DNA from: Eurosta solidaginis
Taxonomy: Eukaryota > Arthropoda > Insecta > Diptera > Tephritidae
Assembly (NCBI RefSeq): GCF_040869045.1
Contig: NC_090324.1
Span: forward strand, 56,635,346 to 56,699,345
Direction: 5' to 3'
Length of the DNA: 64,000 nucleotides
Part shown: piece by piece, positions 46,422 through 56,929 of the stretch
How the letters are laid out: each line of letters starts with the position of its first letter
Numbering within the stretch: position 1 is the first letter of the stretch
Translations under genes and position numbers: made by a program
The notes under the pieces: model-generated
What the model was told of the DNA's origin: nothing
The model's database searches: none
The model's input: the letters and a program-made list of their open reading frames with translations, nothing else

Positions 46422-47700
46422 TTGCTTACTTACTTAATTGGCGCTTAACCGTCTAAACGGTTATGGCAAGGCGCGCCAGTCGCTCCTTCGCTCCGCCAAC
46501 CGGCGCCAATTGGTCACACCAAGGGAGTTTAAATCGTTTTCCACCTGGTCCTTCCAACGGAGTGGGGGCCGCCCTCTACCTCTGCTTCCGTAGGCGGGTT
46601 CCGATAGAAACACTTTCTTGGCCGGAGCATCATCTTTCATTCGCATAACATGGCCTAGCCAGCGCAGCCGCTGCGTTTTAATTCGCTGGACTATGTTGAT
46701 GTCTGCGTATAGCTCGTACAGCTCATCATTAAATCTTCTTCGGTACTCGCCATCGCCAACGCGTAGAGGTCCATAAATCTTTCGAAGAACTTTTCTCTCG
46801 AACACTCCCAAAGCCGCTTCATCTGCTGTTGTCATGGTCCATGCTTCCGCCCCATACAGCAGGATGGGTACGATAAGTGACTTGTAGAGTATGATTTTCG
46901 TTCGCCGAGAGAGGACTTTATTTTCAATTGCCTACCTAGTCCAAAGTAGCATTTATTGGCAAGATTGATTCTTCGCTGGATTTCAGTGCTGATGTTGTTG
47001 CTAGTGTTGATGCTGGTTCCCAAATAAACGAAGTCTTTTACTATTTCGAAATTATGGCTGCCAACAGTAGCGTGGTTGCCAAGGCGCATATGCGCTGACT
47101 CTTTGCTCGATGACAGCAGGTACTTCGTTTTGTCCTCATTCACCATCAAACCCATCTTTACCGCTTCTTTTTCCAGCTTGGAGTAAGCAGAACTAACAGC
47201 GCGGGTGTTTAGGCCGATTATATCAATGTCATCAGCATATGTCAGTAATTGCATGCTTTTATAGTATATTGTTCCAGTGCGGTTAAGTTCTGCAGCTAGT
47301 ATAATTTTCTCCAGCATCAAATTAAAGAAATCGCACGATAGGGGGTCACCCTGTCTGAAACCTCGTTTAGTTTCGAACGGCTCGGAGAGGTCCTTCCCAA
47401 TTCTGACTGAGCTGATGGTGTTGCTCAACGTCATTTTGCATAGCCGTATAAGTTTTGCGGGGAAACCAAATTCAGACATAGCGGCATATAGGCAGCTCCT
47501 TTTCGTGCTGTCGAAGGCGGCTTTAAAGCCGACGAAGAGGTGATGTGTGTCGATTCTCTTTTCACGGGTTTTTTCCAAGATTTGGCGCATTGTGAAAATC
47601 TGGTCGATGGTAGATTTACCAGGTCTGAAGCCGCACTGATAAGGTCCAATCAGCCGGTTCACGGTGGGCTTCAATCTTTCGCACAATACACTCGAAAGGA
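46422..47700 (-). mobile_element. RTE-like non-LTR retrotransposon, 5' truncated
   Basis: 1279 bp flanked by a perfect 15-bp duplication CACGCTGACTGATAC (46407-46421, 47701-47715). On the minus strand the 3' tail is a short AAGTAAGTAAGC repeat, typical of RTE elements. The 5' end is cut within the RT domain, so the endonuclease is absent. It is a standard dead-on-arrival insertion. Confidence 0.9.
46461..47686 (-). pseudogene. RTE reverse transcriptase, C-terminal two thirds
   Basis: 47686-46832: GPYQCGFRPGKSTIDQIFT, FRQGDPLSCDFFNLMLEKI and the catalytic YADDIDIIGL. A one-frame shift near 46920-46835 then leads to 46835-46461 (RLRWLGHVMRMKDDAPAKKV, GRGRPPLRWKDQVENDL), the usual C-terminal region of RTE proteins. 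Only that break is obvious. Lacking the N-terminal endonuclease, it is not functional. Confidence 0.88.
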
Positions 47701-47739
47701 CACGCTGACTGATACACTTTGTTCATTATACATACATAT

Positions 47740-48809
47740 TAGGCCGGGTCGATTTGTGGGGAGGCAAAAAAATTGCCCATTGCTCTGTGAAAATCATATT
47801 CTAGGGATCCAAATAAGAAACTTTGCGGAAGGAACCATACCTCTAAAACGAATTCTGATGTCCCCCACTTTGAAATGCCTGTTTTTTATTTTTTGAGTTT
47901 ATTTTTCTCTTTGGAAATTTATTTAGTCAGAACATATGTAAATGAAAAAATGAATTTAACTTAGTAATAGAAAAGAAATTAAAAAAAATTATTCAAGGTT
48001 CGATTCGAGCTCAAGGCCAGAACAATAATTTTTTTTCTAATGATAATTATTGTTATTTTTTAATTTTTCTAAATTTGAAAAATTGTATTTTTGTTTTTGG
48101 AATAGTAAGTAGAAAATTTTTCAGACAACCTGCCATAGCTGCGCAGATAGATCCATTTCGAAGGGTGCTAAGCCTTCATCATCAGTACGCTTTAGGCATG
48201 CTGTGCTAACCATTTAGCTATACAGCGGTGGTGTGTTTGACTAGCAAATTTGCTACTTCTATTCCTTTTTACCAACCATATTTATTCAGCGTTGCGCCAT
48301 CTGGTACAAATCACTGATAATGTTGGATTTTTGTTTTTTGTCAATTACTTTGTTTTGACATTCCCAAGTGCTCATGGTTTATTAACAATTGTTTTTGTTT
48401 TTACCGGCCTGTTGATAAATGATTCAAGGTTCGATTCGAGCTCAAGGCCAGAACAATAATTTTTTTCTAATGATAATTATTGTTAAAAAAAATTATTAGA
48501 AATTAGCATTTTTACAACCCCCTTTTAAAACCAAGGCATCGCTGTGATGCATTTGCATGTCGTAAACATAGTTGTGTGGGTTTTTTATTCAACCGTTTTA
48601 AAAAATGAAGGTATCACTGTGACACAATTGCAGATCGTAAAATTGCTTGTGTTGTTTTTTTTAAGCCACCACAAGACACAGCAGGTAGAATTGAAATTGC
48701 CCCTCAGAATTCGTTTTAGTGTTATAGTTCGTTCGGCAAAGTTTCTTATTTTGATCCCTAGAATACGATTTTCACAGAGCAATAAGCGACTTTAAATCGA
48801 CCCGCTCTA
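47740..48809. mobile_element. Non-autonomous element with ~135-bp inverted repeats, hAT-like
   Basis: The ends are TAGGCCGGGTCGATTT and, reversed, TAGAGCGGGTCGATTT. The inverted repeats share TTGCTCTGTGAAAATC, TTCTAGGGATC, AATAAGAAACTTTGC and CTAAAACGAATTCTGA (47740-47880, 48675-48809). The flanks are ATACATAT and ATACATAA, an 8-bp duplication with one difference. No transposase frame exists. A 65-bp direct repeat with GGTTCGATTCGAGCTCAAGG lies at 47991-48055 and 48422-48485. Confidence 0.72.
48153..48220 (-). other. tRNA-like promoter motif pair inside the element
   Basis: The minus strand has TAGCTAAATGGTTAGCA (48220-48204), close to a pol III box A, and CCTTCGAAATGG (48164-48153), a weak box B, about 45 bases later. 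This suggests a tRNA-derived segment, as in SINEs. No cloverleaf is convincing, so it is not called a tRNA gene. Confidence 0.3.
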
Positions 48810-49645
48810 ATACATAATACTCATGTGCCTAAATAGGTCATTCTAATATGCATACTTCGCATACAGGAAATATTAACAATTAGCTTGTAAGTATTAGTAT
48901 AAGCAAGTATCTGTAGAATAAGAATATATTGTATAAAAAGGAAAGTAATTTCCAAATAAATTCATTCATGATCCATTCATGATCCAACCACAAACAAACC
49001 ACTTTCGTTGATTACTATATATCCTGCCAGTTTCATCGAAAAAGTAACAGAAAAATTGCTAATAAGCAAACTGCTAAACGATTATTCTTGAGGAAGATCC
49101 TGTTAAGTTTCAAAAATTAAATTAATCCTGCAAACCAGGCAAAAGGATCAAATATTTTTCAAATTGTAAAGACGGGTTAAGTTATTCAAAAACGAGCCCA
49201 TCAAAGATGACGAAACCAAAATTGAATATAGAGATGTGGGCATTCTGCATCCAACAATGTCCGTGAAAAATGAAGACTTGGCCATTGATTTCGATGAACA
49301 GCAATAAACACCAAAAGACTGGCAGGAAAAGCATAGAAGAAGTGCAATCAACAAATTCCTTTTAATTATATTATGAATAAAAAGGGTGGAATAGATAGAA
49401 TATTAATGACAATCAACCAACACTACGACTAGCAGCGTAAAGCATAAAAGCTGGAATACGGACATTTGTGACTGGCAGCATGACTGGCAGCAACTAGTAT
49501 CTAAACTAATATTAGAAAAAATTTGGCAACCTAATGGCTGCTCGACCAGAAGCAGAAATCCTCGATTTCTGCTCAGGAAACTTTTCTTAAATTTTCTGTT
49601 AAGAAAATTTGTTCGTTTAGGTAAACATTTTTTAAAATGTAAATG
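48810..49645. other. AT-rich interval, possibly the leader or LTR of the downstream gypsy relic
   Basis: No gene is supported. TATAAAAAG (48932-48940) and AATAAA (48955-48960) lie in an LTR-like spacing, and CATTCATGATCC is duplicated directly (48963-48985). I see no second copy of this stretch in the window, so the LTR idea is untested. Confidence 0.3.
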
Positions 49646-49760
49646 TAAAATACTGAAGGTAGGTAGGTTGAACTGGCCGGTCCATGAGGACCTCACATAG
49701 ACTGATTGAGTCCGTAGTGTTACCAGAAGTTTGTTTTAACGACCAAACTGAAAAACCCTA

Positions 49761-52700
49761 TCAAAAACCAGGACCTATGTTATAAAATAACTCCGCCCTC
49801 TTGGCAAATACTAGAAGCTTCCTAGGACTTAAGCCACTTACTGCTTCTAGATCTGACAGCTGTATCACTCCTAATAGCTGGAGTCTTAGCCTGGCAAGTG
49901 CAGGGCACGAGCACAGAACGTGCTCGATCGTTTCCTCCTCCAACCCGCACTTCCTACACCTGCTATCACTGACCAAGCCTAATTTAAAGGCATGTGACGC
50001 CAGAAGGCAGTGTCCAGTCAGAATACCCGTCATGAGTCTACAGTCCTCTCTTTTTAATGATAGAAGCAACTGTGTTAGTCTAAGGTTGTAAGACCTACAC
50101 ATAATCTTCGACACTTTACAGCCCCGCGCTTGAACCCACGCCTTTTCTGCTTGGTCGATCATGTGCACCTCTCGCCTTCGCTTAATCTCGCCCAATCTAA
50201 TTGGGACGTCTACGGAGCAAGCTTCAAGGGATGCGCCCTTTTTAGCTAATTCGTCCGCTTTTTCATTCCCATCTATTCCCATATGCCCTGGGACCCAATA
50301 TAGATGTATGCTTCTCCCTGTCCCGATTCACTCCAGAGACTGCTTACACTCTAACACGCATTTAGATACTGTGCTATGCGAGATTATTGCCTTAATTGCT
50401 GCTTGACTGTCAATATAAAAGTTAACACGGTTGCAGCTTAAGCTATTCTCTTCCAGGGTTTCTATTGCTTTGGTTACGGCTAATATTTCCGCTTGGAAAA
50501 CGCTACAGTAATCCGGCAGCCTGTAGGATCTGCTTAATTCCGGATCAGCGCAGTATACAGCAGACCCTACTCCTTCCACTATTTTGGAACCATCGGTGTA
50601 CACATGTATCGCCTCGTCCGCCATTTGCGCACCCTTGCGCCAACCGTCCACCTCTATTGTGGCCTTAAGATCTCCCTCAAAGTGCAGGTAGGGAATCATG
50701 TAGTCTGTTCGTCTTGTGACTGAGGACGCTATACTACTATGGCCATATGGTCGGCGCTCAAGCTGCCCCGAAGCATCGAGCCTGGTTGCGGTCGTTAACG
50801 CTTTGTTCTTTGCTACCAGGTCTACAGGTGGAATGTGCAGAATGGCATACAGTGCAGCCGTCGGGGTTGTTTTCAGGGCTCCCGTAATACAAAGCATCGA
50901 TAGTCTGCATACCCCCTCTAATTTTTTGAGGTATGTTGTTTTTTGTGTGGCTTTCCACCAAACAAGAACTCCATAGTATAGAATAGGGCATACAATCGCT
51001 GTAAAAACCCAATGAGAAAGAGAGGGCGATAGGCCCCACGTACACCCCAGCATTCTTTTACATGCATAGAGTGCCGTTGAGGCCTTCTTGACCCTCTCCT
51101 CCACGTTGAGCTTCCATGACAGCTTACTGTCTAGGATGATACCTTGATATTTTGTGCAAGGTTTCTCCTGTAAGGTCACCGCTCCTAACTTAGGCCTGGT
51201 CCAATTTGGGACCTTGTACCTCTTTGTAAACAAGACCATATCCGTCTTCTCCGCATTGACTTTCAGCCCGACATTAGATGCCCAGGTATGAATATCCCGA
51301 AGCGCCCGATCCATCAAAGAACTAATCGTTGGAAGGCATTTTCCACTTATGACAATTGCAACGTCATCTGCGTAAGCCGTAAGTTTTACGGGTCCCTCAT
51401 CGAATTGCCTGAGCAGTTGGTTGATGACCAGTGTCCACAGCAGAGGTGATAGCACCCCTCCCTGCGGCGTGCCCCTGTCCACTGATTTCGTGGCCTCGTA
51501 CAATCCCCATTGTGATGTAATCTTCCTGCAATTTAACATGCAGCCGATCCATCTGATTAAGGCAGGATGTACTTTAATGTAATTAAGACCATCCATAATC
51601 GCCCATTTTGCAACATTATTGAAAGCCCCGGCAATGTCCAAGAAGACTCCTAGAGCATACTCCTTATATTCCAGGGATTTCTCTATGCTTATTACCACCC
51701 TATGCAATGCGGTGTCTACCGACTTGCCTTTGGTGTACGCATGCTGTGTTGTGGAGAGCAGCTTTTCATCCTCGTTGGACTTTATGTACACATCTACCAG
51801 CCTCTCAAAGGTTTTGAGCAGAAATGATGTTAAGCTAATGGGTCTATAGTCTTTGGGATACACGTGACCGATCTTCCCCGCCTTTGGTAGAAAAGCTACA
51901 CGAGCAGTTCTCCAAGAGTGCGGTACATGATTCAGTCTTATGCACCCATCGAATATTATTTGAAGCCATTCCACGACCGCCCTACTTGAGACTTGTAGCA
52001 TGGCCGGGAATATACCATCTGGGCCCGGCGATTTAAACTTAGAAAACGTCTTCACTGCCCACTCGATCTTGGTATCGGTCACCAAGCCCGGCACCACTAG
52101 CTCCGTGATCGAAGTGTGAGTGATGTCTGCTGGTTCTTCTAAACCGTCTCCCGATGGGAAATGTGTATCGAGAAGCACCTTAAGGGATTCCTCACTATCA
52201 CGTGACCATTCCCCGTTCTCTTTCTTTATTAGTCCCTGGACTATGTTTCCCTTTGCTAGGACTTTTTTCAACCGTGCTGTTTCACTGGAGCACTCTATGT
52301 CCGTACAGAAACTTTTCCATGAGTTTCTCTTCGCCCTGGTAATTTCACGCTTGTAGATCCTCAGTATATCCCTGTACTCGTCCCGACACGCTTCGCTTTC
52401 CGCGGTCTTTGCAAGTTTAAACATTTCTTTTACCTGTCTTCTTAGAAGACTCAGCTCATTGCTCCACCATGGCGGCTTTGCTTTTCCTCTGAATCTTCTT
52501 AGAGGGCAAGCTTTGTTATACGCAGTCATAAGCGTCCTTGTTAGGAATTCATTCGACTCCTCCAGATCCTCTACATTAGCAACCTCTTTGGGTTGTCCCA
52601 GTTTCGTTTCTACATGTTTCTGGAATTTAGTCCAATTCGTTGCCCTAGGGTTTCTAAAGGTTCCTCCCTTCTCTACCCTCTTTAGTGGGATGCTGAAGCT

Positions 52701-53175
52701 TATATACGCATGGTCGGAGAAGGATGGTCTATCGAGAACCATCCAATCATACCTTGATATATCACGCTCGGAGCTCAATGTAATATCCAGAACATTGCTG
52801 GATGTTGGAACAATGTATGTAGGAACATTTCCCCTGTTGGCTATCTGCAAATTGGTTTGCAGGATGTAACAAAATAGAGATTCGCCTCTCTCGTTCGTAT
52901 CTGCTCCTCCCCACGCATTGTGGTGCGCATTTGCATCTGCGCCTATGACCAACCGCCCTTTGCGCCCTTCCTCCTGTACTAGCCTTTTGCACTCCATCGG
53001 TGGAATCTCCGCAGCATGGGCCATGTAGCAGGACGCCAGGATAAATGCCTGCTTATTCTTTTGCTCAACGGCCACCGCTACGCGCTAAGTCCAGAAACCT
53101 TTCCTCCCGATGAGGGCCACGGCTCCTGGATCAGCGCCACGTCAAACGAACCCTCCTCAAGGGTTAGGAGGAGTT
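49761..53175 (-). pseudogene. ORF2: endonuclease, reverse transcriptase and RNase H (two breaks)
   Basis: It starts VLQINLQHSKVASSELLLTL just beyond the end of ORF1. LIQEPW marks the endonuclease. A one-base shift lies near 53085-53095, after which 915 residues are open: ADANAHHNAWGG and SDHAYISFSI (endonuclease), YPKDYRPISLTSFLLKTFER, LDIAGAFNNVAKWAI, DRGTPQGGVLSPLLW and the catalytic YADDVAI (51353-51375). RNase H follows: HVYTDGSKIV, a VFQAEILAV block with the Glu, and FYIDSQAAIK. An in-frame TGA at 50328-50330 splits off the last part with WVPGHMGIDGNEKADELA and a CCHC-like CRKCGLEEETIEHVLC. All catalytic residues are present, so it is close to functional. Confidence 0.9.
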
Positions 53176-53189
53176 CGCTCGACGCCACT

Positions 53190-55004
53190 TTACTGTGTTG
53201 GAGGTTTATCTGTAGGACTCGCAGCACCATTGGGCTGTTTGTCCCCCTCCAGCACCTTCGTCTTGACGTCGTCGTCCTCCTCTTGCCCTTTTGGTTTAGA
53301 GTATTCGAGGCGCCCTTCAGCCCCTCGTGAATGTTGTGCCGTGTGTTCCTCTGTGCGAGTCACAGCACCATTTAGCGTTTGGTCCTCTTCTAGCACGTTC
53401 GTGGTGACGTCGGGGACCTCCACCTGTCTTTTTTCCCTTAGGCTTCTGAGGTCCTTTTCGACTTCGCCCACTTCCAGCGTGTTAGGATTTTTATCCTCGG
53501 GACTTCTTTTCCTGAGTCGCATGTAAATTTTGCCAGTGCCAAAGGACATTTTGCCAAGCTGCGTGTACAAAATATCCTCCGCCTGCTTGTTTATTTGGAA
53601 GATGTAGAACTGACCATCCTCGGTAAGCCGAGATACAGTAAGTACCTTCCAATCCTGTGTCGGTATGTTCGGGTTCTGATTCTGCAGAAGTCGCAGTGTA
53701 TCCTCCGACTTCATCACGCATGGTATCCATACCTTAACTTTTGGTACCGTGGGGATTTGCGCTTTATCCACGACCTCAAACCGCGCGTTCGTGCCTTGCC
53801 TTTGGAGGTTTGGAACGACTTCCTCCAGCCACCGCAAACTCGCGATGTTGTCGCACGCTATCATCTTCACACCATTATACCATCCCCCCGAATCAAAGGT
53901 TGGAAGGGGCTTATTTGGTTGTTCCCGCATCATCTTAAGCATTAAGCTAATAAGCTCCCTTTCCACAGATCTCCACCTTTCAGTAGTCATTTGTCCGAAC
54001 GGACTGCTACGATCAACCAGCGCCACAGTCAGTGACTGCTTTGCCACATCACTCATCTTCTCGGGAAAAGCAGGAGTCTTAGTGTTATCTCCCTTTGGAA
54101 CCTCCGAGAACACCGGAGTCTTCGCGTTAACTCCCTTTAGCGCCTCCGAGAAAGCCGGAGTCTTAGCGTTATCTCCCTTTGGCTTATCTCCTACTTCCGT
54201 AGTTGGAACTTCCCTCTGACTGGCAGCTTTCGAGGTAGTTGCTACCTCGCTATTGGAACCCATCTGTCTTACAGCTTTGGACCTACTTGTCTTGTCTATG
54301 CGACTGCCCTACCTCGCGGCTCTAGGACTGGGTCCTTTCTGCCTCTTGAAAGCAGGCTTGTCGCCTTCTGCCGAACGTTGCCTCTTCATTCTGCCATTCG
54401 ACGCTTCTTCCTCCTCGTACCGGTTGCAGAACCGAGGGTTTCTCGCAGCAAACCTTTTGAACTGCCTTCGACCTACTTCTACCGCTTCATGGGCCCATTC
54501 CAAGCGCTCGATCTCCACTTCTGTTGGGTCGACCACTGCTCCCAAGCGTTGTACAATTCTTAGTGCTGCACGGTACTGCGAGAGAGCTCTTTTACTTCCT
54601 CTGCTCCGTACCCTTCTCCACTCTTCTACTCCGTTTTCATTTGTGTGCTTCTCCAACACGGAGTTCATTGAATCAGCACTACTCTGGCTCCCCGAGTCCG
54701 ACGCATCGCTTAATTCGTATTTGTCGTCCCTGGATTGCGACTCAGTCCTCCTCTTTACATCCTCCTTATTACGTTCAGGTAATGAGTTGTTCATCTTGGT
54801 CGTACGACCACCTGCCCGACAAGGCGGGCTCAGCGGTCCAGTATTATATACGGGGAAAGAACCGTCCGCCACAGCAGCGCCCCTTACTGCGGTAAGGCCA
54901 TAAATACTTCCCGAGATGGCCCGGTATCGGGAAGGCTCCGTTCGAATACAGCCGAATTTATCCCCTGGCTGCAAATCTTCCAATAGGCACGGTCCGCATA
55001 ACAC
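53190..55004 (-). pseudogene. ORF1 of the LOA-like element (one in-frame TAG)
   Basis: One frame from 55004 to 53190, broken only by TAG at 54309-54311. A better start may be the ATG at 54794-54792 (MNNSLPERNKEDVKRR), because the upstream part lies in the 5' UTR-like zone. The first half is charged and Ser-rich, with a basic stretch ending KRQKGPSPRAAR. The second half has a DUF4780-like domain (GGWYNGVKMIACDNIASLRW, VWIPCVMKSEDTLRLLQNQN). Repeats of a 13-residue unit KGDNAKTPAFSEA or close variants occur three times at the start of the second half. Family role: nucleic-acid chaperone in the RNP. Confidence 0.85.
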
Positions 55005-55283
55005 CCTGGATTAGGGGTTGGCATTTCTTGGTCACCGACATCCCGCCGCCCTCCTATGAGGCGAAACGGCGTAGATGTCAGTCCTAAACAGCTCCGCCTC
55101 ATAGTCGGGCGCTATGGAGTTCGGCTAAGCCCTCACACCAACGACAAGGTGCCTACCCTAGTGAGGGGTAAAATACTGAAGATAAATTAAAAATTTTGTA
55201 TGATTACAAAAATTAAGAAAATAAAATAAAGAAATTAAGGAATAATAAATAAAAGTAAATATCTAAAATAAAAATGTGTACCT

Positions 55284-56862
55284 TTGAAAGTAAATTGGAA
55301 TGCCAAAAGACTTTTCAAAAACCCCATTAAGTGGGATAAAAATGCAACTTTAGAGTTAAAAGTTAGAAATTACGAAAAAAAAACTAAATTGGTTAAGGGA
55401 ATTTTCGGATTCCATAGGTATGGACAGAGAGCCTACCATGGAAGACGTAAAACTCCCAACAACCACAGAAAAAGAAATAATGTTAATGCTAGAAACATAT
55501 TGTCCAAATAGGCATTAATTAACAACAACAAGTAAATAAATAAAATCTAAAAATTTAAAAAAATTAAATTTTGAATACATTCAATTACCATGAAAATAGA
55601 TAGGAACAATTCTCAAAAATGTCATAGTAGAAATGATCCAATGGGAAGGTCAGTAGGATAACACAAGAAAAAACCAAAGCTGACAGTAGGATAACAGAAG
55701 AAAAAACAAAAGCTGACAAATCATACAAATGCATTAACGAAAATACTACAATAAAAACAGAAACAGTAGCAAAGCATTTGAATATAATTTTATGATCACT
55801 AAATAACATAGGACAGGTGATTAACAAAGTAAACCATACGTTAACAACAGATCACCAAAAAGAAGCATACCAAATTTTATTCAACGTACGAGATAAATTG
55901 GCATCTTCCCTAGCAAGATATGGTATAGAAATGAAGATACCAACCACAGTGGGAGAAAAGCTTCAAGTTGATTTCAACTCAATTATATCTGAACCCTCTT
56001 GGAGCCAGACTCCATCATCAGAAGAACACAAACCATTGGATATCCCAACTATAAATATTACAATGGCATAAACCGTAGTAGAGTTTATTAAAACTGCCTC
56101 ATCAATGCTACCAGAGTTTGATGGTAAGCCAGAAATTTACACAGCTTTATAGACGCTCTTGATATCTTGGAACAAATCAAAGATAATCATGAACCTTTGG
56201 CGATAACTATGATAAAAACTAAGCTGAAGGGTCCATCAAAAAATTTCATTAGAAACGAAAACACAATTGAACAAATAAAATTAAAGCTTACAACGGCTCT
56301 AAAAGGCGAATCAGTAGAAGTTTTGGCAGCAAAACTCTTGAATATACAACAACGCAATAAAACAGCAAATCAGTATACTGCGGAAATAGAGAAAATTACC
56401 AGGTCACTAGAGGGAGCGTATATCTCGGATGGACTAAATCCAGATTTGGCCACCAGATATTCAACACAAGCGGCAGTTAAAGCTATGTGTAAGAATTGCT
56501 CCAACGACAAAGTAAAAATGATAATGCGAGCTGGAACATGCACATCAATGAATGATGCCATTTCTAAATTCACGAACAGCTGCACAGAGATAACGGGTAG
56601 CTTAAATGCGATTTTGAGCATACGGCAACAAAATCAGTACCGTGGTAATTTTCGTGGAAATTACCGAAATAATAATTATGGAACTTATCGAGGCAGAAGA
56701 TTCAGACCACAGCCACGATATAACAACAATTCAAGTTCAAATAATAATAATTCCCATAGGGGATCGCAACCTCAAAATGGAAAGAGAAATGATAACCAAA
56801 CCCGAAATGCACGCAACTGCACCCATCAGGAAAACCAGCAGACTCCACTTCAAGAACAATAA
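55284..56862 (+). pseudogene. Gag of the gypsy relic
   Basis: A 231-residue piece at 56167-56862 has the helical capsid-like region (TANQYTAEIEKITRSLEGAY) and a C-terminal Arg/Gly/Asn-rich tail (YRGNFRGNYRNNNYGTYRG) in place of zinc knuckles, typical of the 17.6/297 group. Pieces at 55284-55511 and 55817-56071 lie upstream in broken frames. A frameshift just before 56167 separates it from the FLPEFDGK-like text near 56105. Confidence 0.7.
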
Positions 56863-56929
56863 ACAGCAAAATATGTGTACTCAACCTACACTTAAATAGC
56901 TACAATTCCACTAAAACGACCCTAAGCAA

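Larger units (their letters stand above)
49659..55168 (-). mobile_element. LOA/I-group non-LTR retrotransposon, full length or nearly so
   Basis: 5510 bp flanked by a perfect 13-bp duplication TAAAATACTGAAG (49646-49658, 55169-55181). On the minus strand: a GC-rich 5' UTR, ORF1, then ORF2 with AP endonuclease, reverse transcriptase and RNase H, and a short 3' UTR ending CAACCTACCTAC. RNase H after the RT and a DUF4780-like ORF1 point to LOA or a related clade. GC content is clearly higher than its surroundings. Only two nonsense codons and one frameshift were found, so the insertion is recent. Confidence 0.92.

Noticed and set aside
48153..48220. tRNA gene
   Set aside because: Box A is good but box B is weak and no full cloverleaf with an anticodon arm could be drawn. 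Kept only as a tRNA-like segment.
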